Source: Gammaproteobacteria bacterium (GTDB lineage Bacteria; Pseudomonadota; Gammaproteobacteria; SZUA-229). Taken from it: DNA of 48,857 bases. A model generated the notes under the pieces. The model was given only the letters and a program-made list of their open reading frames with translations. It had not been told where the DNA came from and ran no database searches. The position numbers and the translations under genes are program-made. The stretch's first letter is position 1; every line of letters begins with the position of its first letter. The stretch is from contig JAPHRO010000060.1 in assembly GCA_026195895.1 (NCBI GenBank), positions 1-48,857 on the forward strand, given 5' to 3'. This document shows positions 22,519-30,510 of the stretch, in pieces.

Positions 22519-23328
22519 ATGAATCTGATTTCCAAGCTCCTTATATTTGGCATAGTGCTTTACAGCTCGATGCTCGCTTACCTGTTTTTCTTTCAGGATA
22601 AATTTATTTTTTATCCGCCGAAGCCGAACACTTCCTGGTATCGGCAAATGCAAAAATATGAATATTATATTGATACAGAAAAAGAGAAATTACATGGCTG
22701 GCAATTTAACAATCCAGACATTGCCCATAGCAACATCATTTATTTTGGCGGCAACGCCGAAGATGTCATTTATAATATTGCCGATGCCAGCCGCTATTCG
22801 GCCAGCAAGCTATTTTTTACCAACCTGCCCGGTTATGGCAACAGCACTGGCACACCTTCAGAAAAAAGTTTTTATGACAATGCCTTACAGGCCTACGATA
22901 CGATTGTTCAAAAACATCAGCTTGATCCTGACGATATCATCATTATGGGCCGCAGCCTGGGCGCCTCAGTCGCGGCTTATGTAGCCGCGCAACGTAAAGT
23001 CAAAAGCCTGATTCTGGTTACGCCGTTCGATAGCGTTGCAAATATCGCCGCGCAACAGTTTAGCTGGTTCCCGGTGCGTCGGCTGTTACGGCATAAATTC
23101 AATACCATGGAATACGTTTCGCAGATTAATGCGCCCATCCTGATAGTAGCTGCAGAACACGATGAAATTATTCCAAAAACCAATGGCAATAATCTGTATC
23201 AGGCCAGACCCGAAAACATCAGCCTGCTGGAAGTAAAAAATACCGGCCACAACAATATCAGTCAGAATCCACAATATTTCCAGTATATAAATGGATTTAT
23301 ACTGGCTAATACCGCGCTGGCTGAATAA
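22519..23328 (+). CDS. Membrane-anchored alpha/beta hydrolase
   Basis: A 269-residue protein with one N-terminal hydrophobic helix (LLIFGIVLYSSMLAYLFFF) that probably anchors it to the inner membrane. It then has an alpha/beta-hydrolase domain of the Bem46/ABHD13 type. The serine lies in the nucleophile elbow GRSLGAS, an acid in AAEHDEIIP and the histidine in TGHNNIS, giving a complete triad. Substrates in this family include esters, thioesters and acyl groups; the real one is not known here. It starts 8 bases after the LOG-family gene and ends 11 bases before dctQ. Confidence 0.8.
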   Translation: MNLISKLLIFGIVLYSSMLAYLFFFQDKFIFYPPKPNTSWYRQMQKYEYYIDTEKEKLHGWQFNNPDIAHSNIIYFGGNAEDVIYNIADASRYSASKLFFTNLPGYGNSTGTPSEKSFYDNALQAYDTIVQKHQLDPDDIIIMGRSLGASVAAYVAAQRKVKSLILVTPFDSVANIAAQQFSWFPVRRLLRHKFNTMEYVSQINAPILIVAAEHDEIIPKTNGNNLYQARPENISLLEVKNTGHNNISQNPQYFQYINGFILANTALAE

Positions 23329-23339
23329 AATCCTCTTCC

Positions 23340-23846
23340 ATGCATAAAACAGCACAGGGCATAAATAATTTTATCGACTGGACCGGTCGAGTCGTATCAT
23401 GGCTCACGTTGGGCATGGTGCTGGTTACTTTTATTGTCGTCTGTCTGCGTTATATTTTCGACCTGGGTTCCATAGCCGTTCAGGAATCTATCAGCTATAT
23501 GCATGCGCTGGTATTTTTAATCGGCGCAGCCTATACCCTGAAATATGACGAACATGTTCGCGTTGATATTTTCTATGCAAAGCTGAGCCACAAAGGGCGC
23601 GCCTGGGTCGATTTTCTGGGCAGCAGCCTGATCCTGTTTCCGGTTATGATTTTTATTTTCTGGATCAGCTGGGAATACGTGCTGGATAGCTGGTCGGTCA
23701 TGGAAGGCTCACGCGAAACCGGCGGACTGCCCGGCATTTTTTTATTAAAATCCAGCATGCTGCTCATGGCCAGTCTGCTAATCATGCAGGGCATGGCAAA
23801 AGTACTGCTCAGCCTGGCCACCATACTTGAATCGGATAGCTATTAA
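23340..23846 (+). CDS. dctQ: TRAP transporter small permease subunit DctQ
   Basis: A 168-residue protein with four predicted membrane helices (starting VVSWLTLGMVLVTFIVV, SYMHALVFLIGAAY, SSLILFPVMIFIFW and SSMLLMASLLIMQ). The family signature KYDEHVRVDIFYAKLS lies after the second helix. DctQ pairs with DctM in secondary uptake driven by the sodium or proton gradient. Its stop overlaps the start of dctM by one base (TAATG), so the two are translationally coupled. Confidence 0.92.
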   Translation: MHKTAQGINNFIDWTGRVVSWLTLGMVLVTFIVVCLRYIFDLGSIAVQESISYMHALVFLIGAAYTLKYDEHVRVDIFYAKLSHKGRAWVDFLGSSLILFPVMIFIFWISWEYVLDSWSVMEGSRETGGLPGIFLLKSSMLLMASLLIMQGMAKVLLSLATILESDSY

Positions 23847-25222
23847 TGGAATACATGGCGCTCTGGTTATTCGCGACGGTTTTTCTATTATTACTCAGTG
23901 GCTATCCCGTCGCCTTCACTCTGGCGGGTACCGCACTATTATTTGCCGGCATCGGTAGTTACACCGGCACTTTCGATAGCGCTTTTCTGGAAGCATTACC
24001 CAATCGCCTGTTCGGCATCATGATGAACCAGACATTAATCGCCGTGCCGCTGTTTGTGTTTATGGGCATCATGCTGGAGCGTTCCAGAATTGCTGAAAAC
24101 CTGCTCGACACCATGGCCATGTTATTTGGATCAAAACGTGGCGGCATTGGCATTTCGGTGATGCTGGTCGGTATGTTGCTGGCCGCCAGCACGGGCATCG
24201 TTGGCGCAACCGTGGTCACCATGGGGTTACTTTCTTTACCCACCATGCTCAAGCGCGGTTATGATCCGCGCATTGCCACCGGCGCGATATGCGCTTCTGG
24301 TACACTCGGCCAGATCATTCCTCCTTCGATTATTCTGGTGCTACTGGGCGATGTGCTTTCATCCGCTTATCAACAGGCACAACTGGACATGGGTATCTTC
24401 AGTCCTGAAACGCTGTCGGTGGGTGATCTGTTTGTCGGCGCCTTACTGCCGGGGCTGATGCTGGTCGGCCTCTATATCAGCTATCTCGTCCTGGTCACTT
24501 TTATAAAACCGGACGCTATGCCTGCGCTGCCCGAGTTAGACACTGATACCCGGCGGAATTTAAAACTACAGGTGTTACAGGAACTAATCCCCCCACTGAC
24601 ACTTATTTTTGTTGTACTGGGTTCAATTATCGGTGGCGTCGCCACACCGACGGAAGCCGCGGCCGTCGGAGCGGTGGGCGCCATGCTGCTGGCCATTAGC
24701 CGTCAGCAATTTAGCCTGCAAATACTGCGCGATGTGATGCAAAACACCACTCGCGTCAGCAGCATGGTGTTTATGATTCTCATCGGCGCGTCTATTTTCT
24801 CGCTGGTTTTTCGCGGCTTCGAAGGCGATGAACTGATTCAGGCTTTTCTCAGTGATTTACCCGGCGGCACTTATGGCGCACTGTTGCTGGTTATGCTGAT
24901 TATGTTCCTGCTTGGTTTTGTGCTCGACTTTATTGAAATTACTTTTGTCATCGTGCCTATTGTTGGCCCTGTTTTATTGTCCATGGGGATAGACCCCATC
25001 TGGCTGGGCATTCTGATCGCAATCAATTTACAAACATCATTTCTGACACCACCGTTTGGTTTTGCTCTGTTCTATTTACGGGGTGTTGCACCTGACAGCA
25101 TAAAAACAACCGATATCTACCGGGGCGTGATGCCATTTATTCTGATTCAGGTAATTGCGCTTGGTTTAATTGCTTACTGGCCGGAAATTGCCACATGGTT
25201 GCCGCGGAGCATTATCAACTAA
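23846..25222 (+). CDS. dctM: TRAP transporter large permease subunit DctM
   Basis: A 458-residue polytopic membrane protein with about 12 hydrophobic segments. It has DctM-type motifs such as SGYPVAFTLAG near the start, the long GxxxAASTGIVGATVVTMG helix and the IPPSIILVLLGD loop. It forms the substrate channel of a TRAP uptake system with DctQ. The solute-binding protein that would complete it lies 800 bases downstream on the opposite strand. That protein is TakP-like, so the system probably imports 2-oxoacids or related carboxylates. Confidence 0.93.
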   Translation: MEYMALWLFATVFLLLLSGYPVAFTLAGTALLFAGIGSYTGTFDSAFLEALPNRLFGIMMNQTLIAVPLFVFMGIMLERSRIAENLLDTMAMLFGSKRGGIGISVMLVGMLLAASTGIVGATVVTMGLLSLPTMLKRGYDPRIATGAICASGTLGQIIPPSIILVLLGDVLSSAYQQAQLDMGIFSPETLSVGDLFVGALLPGLMLVGLYISYLVLVTFIKPDAMPALPELDTDTRRNLKLQVLQELIPPLTLIFVVLGSIIGGVATPTEAAAVGAVGAMLLAISRQQFSLQILRDVMQNTTRVSSMVFMILIGASIFSLVFRGFEGDELIQAFLSDLPGGTYGALLLVMLIMFLLGFVLDFIEITFVIVPIVGPVLLSMGIDPIWLGILIAINLQTSFLTPPFGFALFYLRGVAPDSIKTTDIYRGVMPFILIQVIALGLIAYWPEIATWLPRSIIN

Positions 25223-25289
25223 CGTAATTTTTTATAAACCTGCTAATATCTAGTCCATCTAATTAAATTTATTGACCAAAATAGTTGCC

Positions 25290-25973
25290 ATGAAAAAACG
25301 AATAAGCCGCAGCACACCCATCATCATTTCAATTTTACTCAGTGCTTGTGGAAGCAGTGACGACGCCGCACGAATTGTTCTGGGAACCGGTAATGATTCC
25401 ATGACGGTGGTCAATGGCATTGACTATCAGCAAGCTTACAGCGTCGGCGTTACCGATGCCGAAGGTAATGGCATTGGTCGTTCAGTGGTGAATTTATCTT
25501 ATACCACGGTGAGTTACATCAAGGGACAATACGTGACGGTAGATACTGATGCTGATGGCGAAGACGATCAATGGCGTGCTACGCCCAGCATTACCTGTGC
25601 CGCAGAAGATATTAACCAGAATGACACCGACGATGGCGGCGAAGATCTGGATGGTGACGGCGTACTGGAACCAACAAATTCTGTCGTGCTAACAGCACAC
25701 CCCAGCTTTACACCTACACTGGTCAGTAACCAGATCATCACCGATGAAAACGGTATAGGATATTTTGTTATCCAGTATCCCAAATCAGAAGCTTCATGGT
25801 CACGCATTATCCTGACCGCAAAAACAGAAGTATTCGGTTCTGAAGAAATCGAAAATCTGACCATCACTCTGCCGGTGTTACTATCGGACGCTCAAAATAT
25901 AGACGGGCCAACACCTAGCGGATTTATTGATAGCCGCTATGGCACAGTAGCAGACTGCACCAACCTTAATTAA
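25290..25973 (+). CDS. Lipoprotein with Ig-like region and acidic calcium-type repeats
   Basis: A 227-residue protein starting MKKRISRSTPIIISILLSAC with a clear lipobox. The frame also opens at a TTG at 25272, but the ATG at 25290 gives a proper lipoprotein signal. The mature part contains a stretch resembling bacterial Ig-like (Big) domains (YQQAYSVGVTDAEGNGIGRSVVNL). It also has two acidic segments, DTDADGEDDQW and DDGGEDLDGDGVLEP, of the kind that bind calcium in thrombospondin-type or dockerin repeats. It follows dctM after 67 bases and ends at a hairpin shared with dctP. Probably a surface or outer-membrane lipoprotein; function unknown. Confidence 0.65.
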   Translation: MKKRISRSTPIIISILLSACGSSDDAARIVLGTGNDSMTVVNGIDYQQAYSVGVTDAEGNGIGRSVVNLSYTTVSYIKGQYVTVDTDADGEDDQWRATPSITCAAEDINQNDTDDGGEDLDGDGVLEPTNSVVLTAHPSFTPTLVSNQIITDENGIGYFVIQYPKSEASWSRIILTAKTEVFGSEEIENLTITLPVLLSDAQNIDGPTPSGFIDSRYGTVADCTNLN

Positions 25974-25981
25974 TCTATTGT

Positions 25982-26004
25982 TTTGGCAGACAATGCCTGC
26001 CAAA
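25982..26004. terminator. Hairpin between convergent lipoprotein and dctP genes
   Basis: TTTGGCAG (25982-25989) pairs with CTGCCAAA (25997-26004) around a 7-base loop. It lies between two convergent stop codons and can serve both directions; the U tracts are short. Confidence 0.6.
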
Positions 26005-26014
26005 GTGATAATCT

Positions 26015-27088
26015 CTAACGCACTTTCAAATAAGCCAGCTCAGAAACTGCCGACCAGTTAGAAACCTGCTTATTAAACTTATTAAATGACTGATAGACTT
26101 TTTTTGTCATCGCATCTTTTGCTGCCACATCATTTACCACCTCATGGGATAGCTGTTTAAGTTTATCCAGAACTTTATCGGGCAGTTTACGTAAATCAAC
26201 TTTATGTTTATTGACCAGAGTATCCAGTGCCATTTGATTGCGTGCGGTATATTCTGTCAGCATATCCTGATTTACCACCTTACAGGCATTACTAACAATG
26301 CTTTGTAAATCTTTGGGCAAGGCGTTGAAGGCTTGCTGGTTTATCAATGCTTCCAGTGTTGTACCTGGCTCATGCCAGCCGGGATAGTAGTAATATTTTG
26401 CCGCCTTATGCAAACCAAAAGCGAGGTCATTATAGGGTCCAACCCATTCAGTGGCATCGATGGCGCCGGTTTTTAGCGAAGTAAAAATTTCACCACCGGG
26501 CAAACTCACCGGCGTACCCCCGGCGCGTTTCAATACTTCGCCACCAAGACCCGGGATGCGCATCTTCAATCCGTTAAGATCACTAACCGTATTAATTTCT
26601 CGATTGAACCAGCCCGCCATTTGCACGCCGGTATTGCCAGCAGCCGCCGGTATCACCCCAAAGGGCTGATAAGTTTCCTGCCATAGCTTCATCCCGTCAC
26701 CATGATACAGCCAGGCATTCATTTCCTGCGCAGTCAGACCAAAAGGCACGGCGGCAAAAAACTGTGCTGCTTCCGATTTTCCCTTCCAGTAATAGGATGC
26801 ACCATGCCCCATTTGAGCGGTACCTCTGGACACCGCATCAAATACTTCAAACGCTGGCACCAGTTCTTTGGCTCCATATACTTTTACTTTTAATCGGCCA
26901 CCCGACATATCGGTAATCAGTTTGGCCAGATTGTTTGCACCCGTGCCCAGCCCAGGAAAATTTTTTGGCCAGGTTGTCACCATTTTCCATTTAATTTTAC
27001 TTTTTGCATGTACTGCCGGCGCCATAACTGTGCTGCCTGCCAGCAAACCGCTTGCCCCCGCTGTTTTAATAAAATCACGTCGTTTCAT
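26015..27088 (-). CDS. dctP: TRAP transporter solute-binding protein, TakP-like
   Basis: A 357-residue periplasmic protein with a Tat signal (MKRRDFIKTAGASGLLAGS). The mature sequence shows the DctP fold and the TakP-type features EWVGPYNDLAFGLHKAAK, YYYPGWHEPGTTLEAL and RIPGLGGEVLKRAGG. The arginine in MRIPGL is the expected carboxylate anchor. TakP relatives bind 2-oxoacids such as pyruvate, as dimers with a metal ion; lactate binders are close relatives. It is transcribed opposite to dctQM, so the two parts of one transporter have separate promoters. Tat export is usual for this subfamily. Confidence 0.9.
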   Translation of the reverse strand: MKRRDFIKTAGASGLLAGSTVMAPAVHAKSKIKWKMVTTWPKNFPGLGTGANNLAKLITDMSGGRLKVKVYGAKELVPAFEVFDAVSRGTAQMGHGASYYWKGKSEAAQFFAAVPFGLTAQEMNAWLYHGDGMKLWQETYQPFGVIPAAAGNTGVQMAGWFNREINTVSDLNGLKMRIPGLGGEVLKRAGGTPVSLPGGEIFTSLKTGAIDATEWVGPYNDLAFGLHKAAKYYYYPGWHEPGTTLEALINQQAFNALPKDLQSIVSNACKVVNQDMLTEYTARNQMALDTLVNKHKVDLRKLPDKVLDKLKQLSHEVVNDVAAKDAMTKKVYQSFNKFNKQVSNWSAVSELAYLKVR

Positions 27089-27141
27089 TTTTATCCTCTC
27101 AAGCCGGCAGCTCTTTTATCAAAAATAAAGAGCATTATTAA

Positions 27142-30100
27142 TTAGTGTTTTTTCACAAATTCAGCAACCTGATCTGCCGGTAATGGTTCACTGAAATAGT
27201 AACCCTGTATATGTTCACAACCTATGGCTTTAAGTTGCTGCAACTGCTCTTCGGATTCTACACCTTCTGCAATAACATCAATATCCAATCTGTCCGCCAA
27301 TGCTATCAGTCCTTTTAGCATGGCCTCAGTATCTTTATTAAGATGGCCTTTTGAAATCAGACTCTTATCAATTTTTATCCCATCGACTGGACACTGCAAC
27401 AGGCTTGCCAAGGATGCGGAACCACTACCAAAGTCATCAACGCAGATATAAAAACCATGGCGCTGTAATTTGTGTAGAATTTTTTTCTGTTCGGTAGTGC
27501 TTGTTATAAATTTGCTTTCGTTAAAATCGAGCGCGATTTGATCATAGCGTATCTGGTACTCATCACATTTTCTAAACAAACAATCCAGCAGATCTTCATC
27601 GATTTGAGTCTGGCATATATTCAGGCTCAGGCGTCCAATATTAACCCCCGCAACAAGCCACTCTCGGTACTGGCTGAATGCCATATCTACGACCTGAAAA
27701 CCAATTGCACTAATAAATCCTGATTGCTCTGCATTTGGTAGAAATTTTATCGGCCGCAACATTTTCTGACCTGAACTCCGCCAACGAATCAATGTTTCCA
27801 GCGCTTCAAATTTTACTCCATCCCTGACATTCATTTGAGGCAGATAATGCAGAACAAATTCATTATTTTTTAGTGCCCTGTGCAGGTCTTCGTCAGTTTG
27901 CAACCATAACCGTGCATTTTCATTAAGCTGACTAGATGTTAACTGAAAGTTACTACCCGGCTGCTGCTGTGAATTACGTAATGCTATTTCTGCTTTTTCT
28001 AATAAGACCATGGCATCGGTAGCATCATCAGGCGCAACACTAATGCCGATTGAAACGTCAAGACTAATATCAACATTTTCAACCTGAAAGTCTTCCTGTA
28101 ATGTAGAAATTATTTTCTGTGCAACTATTCCAGTTTGCTGGATATCAGCAAGATCTTCGAGCAGCACAGCAAAATCATCGGAAGTAAAATGCGCCACCGT
28201 ATCACTGTCCCGTACATTATATTTCAAGCGTTTTGCAATTGCCTGCAGGACACTATCGCCAATATCATAACCATGCTCCGCATTTATTGAAGAAAAATTT
28301 CGGAAATCAATCAATAAAACAGCAAGTGACTTTTCATTTCTGTGTGCTCTTTCAACCGCGTTATTCAGCCGATCCATGAATAAGGCCCGGTCTGGCAGAC
28401 TGGTCAAGCCTGTATAATGGACGTTGCTTTGTGCGCTATTTTGCTGATCCTGATACTTGGGTGACATCAGAATGACGTAATTAACAACTTTAGCATTGTT
28501 ATCTTTGACCATATTAATAGTTGTATTTATTGGTCTAGATTCACCATCTTTTAAACGATGCCAAATTTCTCCTTTCCACTGACCATGCTTTTCTATTTCA
28601 GCAACCACTTCCTCATGAATAAGATTTTCATTTCGCCCAGCCAATATCATTTCAGGTGCCAGGCCTAATATTTCTGACTGCTGATAACCAGTAACACTGG
28701 TAAACGCATGATTGACTGAAATAACATTTTTATTTTCATCTGTGATCATTACCGCTTCGGTAGAGCAATCGAACATTTTTGAGGCAAGCATTAGCTGATC
28801 TTCTGCCTGTTTGCTTACAGTCACATCATGCACAATAGAATATAAAAGATCCTGGCCATCAATTTCCATTCTTCCATCACGCACCTCAACGAATCGTATA
28901 TCCCCATTAGCTAATCGATGTGGACAACTATAAAAGCCCAGGCTTTGTTCTTTAGAAGAATTAATTAGCTCGCTTAACTTATCGTCAGATAAAACATTAA
29001 TTTGACGTAGCGGCATGCCTTTTAATTCGTCTATTGTATAACCATAGAAATCAGCCGCGGCAGGATTGGCATCATCAATTGTATTTTTGACCGGGTTAAT
29101 AACCAGTTTTATCGCCTGATTGGATTCGAACATTTGTCGATAACGCTGCTCACTATCTTTTAGTGCTCGCTCCGTCTTTTTCCTCTCACTAATATCACGA
29201 ATAACGTACTGATAAACCTCGTCTTCACCATAATTGACTTTGTGAGCATTAATTTCGACATGAAATTTCTCACCTTTTCGATTGCGTAATTTATGCTCAA
29301 ATAAAACATGATTGTATATTTCGAGATTATTCATCTGTTCTGTTGAAAAGGCTCTATCGGCTAAATCCTCCAGATCCATAAAACACATAAACCTTAAATC
29401 ATCACGGCTATAGCCAAGCAAACTGACAGCAATTTCATTGGCATCAATAATATTCATTGTTTCCACGCCAATGATAATAATTGCATCATTGGCATATTCA
29501 AATAAGGAACGATATTTTAGTTCTGAGCTTATGAGTTCATTGGTAGAGTTTTTTAGTTCTGTTACATCATGTAATAACATATGCAGATATTTTTTTTCAT
29601 CAATAACAACTTCCTGGGCATAACCAGAAACATCTACAATATCTTTTTCTTTAGTTTTAAACTGGATCTCGAACTCTCCTGCCGAATGCTCCATCAGAAA
29701 AGTAACTGTATTTCTAAACACTTCAAGATCTTTATTTGTTATATGCACACTCAAACGCAAACGTGAAAATTCCTCATGTGTATAATGCAGCAATTCGCAC
29801 ATGGAGTTATTGAAAGTAAACGGCAACATAGTCGTTGTATCCAGCACCAGAACAGGATACGGTAACTTGTTAAATAGTCTGCGATAGCGATCTTCCAGTT
29901 CACTATTAAGATTTTGAAAAGTTCTTATAACGGTAATATTTTTACATACACCGGTTATGCCTACTATGCGACCCTTTCGATCCCTGCAGGGAATTTTTTT
30001 ACATAGAAAGGTATCATTTCCATTGCCTACATTTTTTACTGTTTCCCAGGAAGTTGTTTCTCCATTTTCCAGTATACTTTTATCTTCCCGTTCTATTTTA

Positions 30101-30510
30101 TGCGCCAGTATAGAACTGTGTAGTTCACTATCTCGGCGCCCTATTACATTCTTATTTTGTAAATCCAGAATCTGCTGGGCTGTGAAATTAATAATTCGAT
30201 ATCTGCCTTTACGATCTTTAAAAAAAATACCTTCACTATCATCTTCCAGAACGCTGCGATACATTAATGTTGGCAGGTTATCAGGCTCTATCATGAACTC
30301 GGATAAACATAGAATGGTACGAACGAATATATAGACGGCCGCGAAGCCTAAAGAAAAAATGACACCACTAAAGAAATTATAAAGTGTTGCAACCTGATCC
30401 TCTGGTACCAGGTAAAGTACAATTGAGCGACCCACGAATAGCCATAACAATGCAATAATTACGGCTATTGCAGACAGGCTTAAATAGACAAGGCTTTTAT
30501 CCCTAATCAT
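27142..30510 (-). CDS. Membrane-bound five-PAS GGDEF-EAL cyclic di-GMP protein
   Basis: An 1122-residue protein with two N-terminal membrane helices (about 8-30 and 45-65). Five PAS domains follow, near 78-190, 205-310, 330-440, 455-560 and 575-690, then GGDEF at about 700-860 and EAL at about 870-1115. The cyclase motif is degenerate: FTSDDF replaces GGDEF, so synthesis is unlikely. The EAL domain keeps the key residues: ETLIRW for EALLRW, the asparagine in SLNICQ, DDFGSG, the lysine in KIDKSLI, AEGVES and the glutamine of QGYYFSEP. It should therefore hydrolyse cyclic di-GMP. The ATG directly follows the uvrD stop, so it is probably cotranscribed with uvrD. Ligands of the PAS domains cannot be told. 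Confidence 0.88.
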   Translation of the reverse strand: MIRDKSLVYLSLSAIAVIIALLWLFVGRSIVLYLVPEDQVATLYNFFSGVIFSLGFAAVYIFVRTILCLSEFMIEPDNLPTLMYRSVLEDDSEGIFFKDRKGRYRIINFTAQQILDLQNKNVIGRRDSELHSSILAHKIEREDKSILENGETTSWETVKNVGNGNDTFLCKKIPCRDRKGRIVGITGVCKNITVIRTFQNLNSELEDRYRRLFNKLPYPVLVLDTTTMLPFTFNNSMCELLHYTHEEFSRLRLSVHITNKDLEVFRNTVTFLMEHSAGEFEIQFKTKEKDIVDVSGYAQEVVIDEKKYLHMLLHDVTELKNSTNELISSELKYRSLFEYANDAIIIIGVETMNIIDANEIAVSLLGYSRDDLRFMCFMDLEDLADRAFSTEQMNNLEIYNHVLFEHKLRNRKGEKFHVEINAHKVNYGEDEVYQYVIRDISERKKTERALKDSEQRYRQMFESNQAIKLVINPVKNTIDDANPAAADFYGYTIDELKGMPLRQINVLSDDKLSELINSSKEQSLGFYSCPHRLANGDIRFVEVRDGRMEIDGQDLLYSIVHDVTVSKQAEDQLMLASKMFDCSTEAVMITDENKNVISVNHAFTSVTGYQQSEILGLAPEMILAGRNENLIHEEVVAEIEKHGQWKGEIWHRLKDGESRPINTTINMVKDNNAKVVNYVILMSPKYQDQQNSAQSNVHYTGLTSLPDRALFMDRLNNAVERAHRNEKSLAVLLIDFRNFSSINAEHGYDIGDSVLQAIAKRLKYNVRDSDTVAHFTSDDFAVLLEDLADIQQTGIVAQKIISTLQEDFQVENVDISLDVSIGISVAPDDATDAMVLLEKAEIALRNSQQQPGSNFQLTSSQLNENARLWLQTDEDLHRALKNNEFVLHYLPQMNVRDGVKFEALETLIRWRSSGQKMLRPIKFLPNAEQSGFISAIGFQVVDMAFSQYREWLVAGVNIGRLSLNICQTQIDEDLLDCLFRKCDEYQIRYDQIALDFNESKFITSTTEQKKILHKLQRHGFYICVDDFGSGSASLASLLQCPVDGIKIDKSLISKGHLNKDTEAMLKGLIALADRLDIDVIAEGVESEEQLQQLKAIGCEHIQGYYFSEPLPADQVAEFVKKH

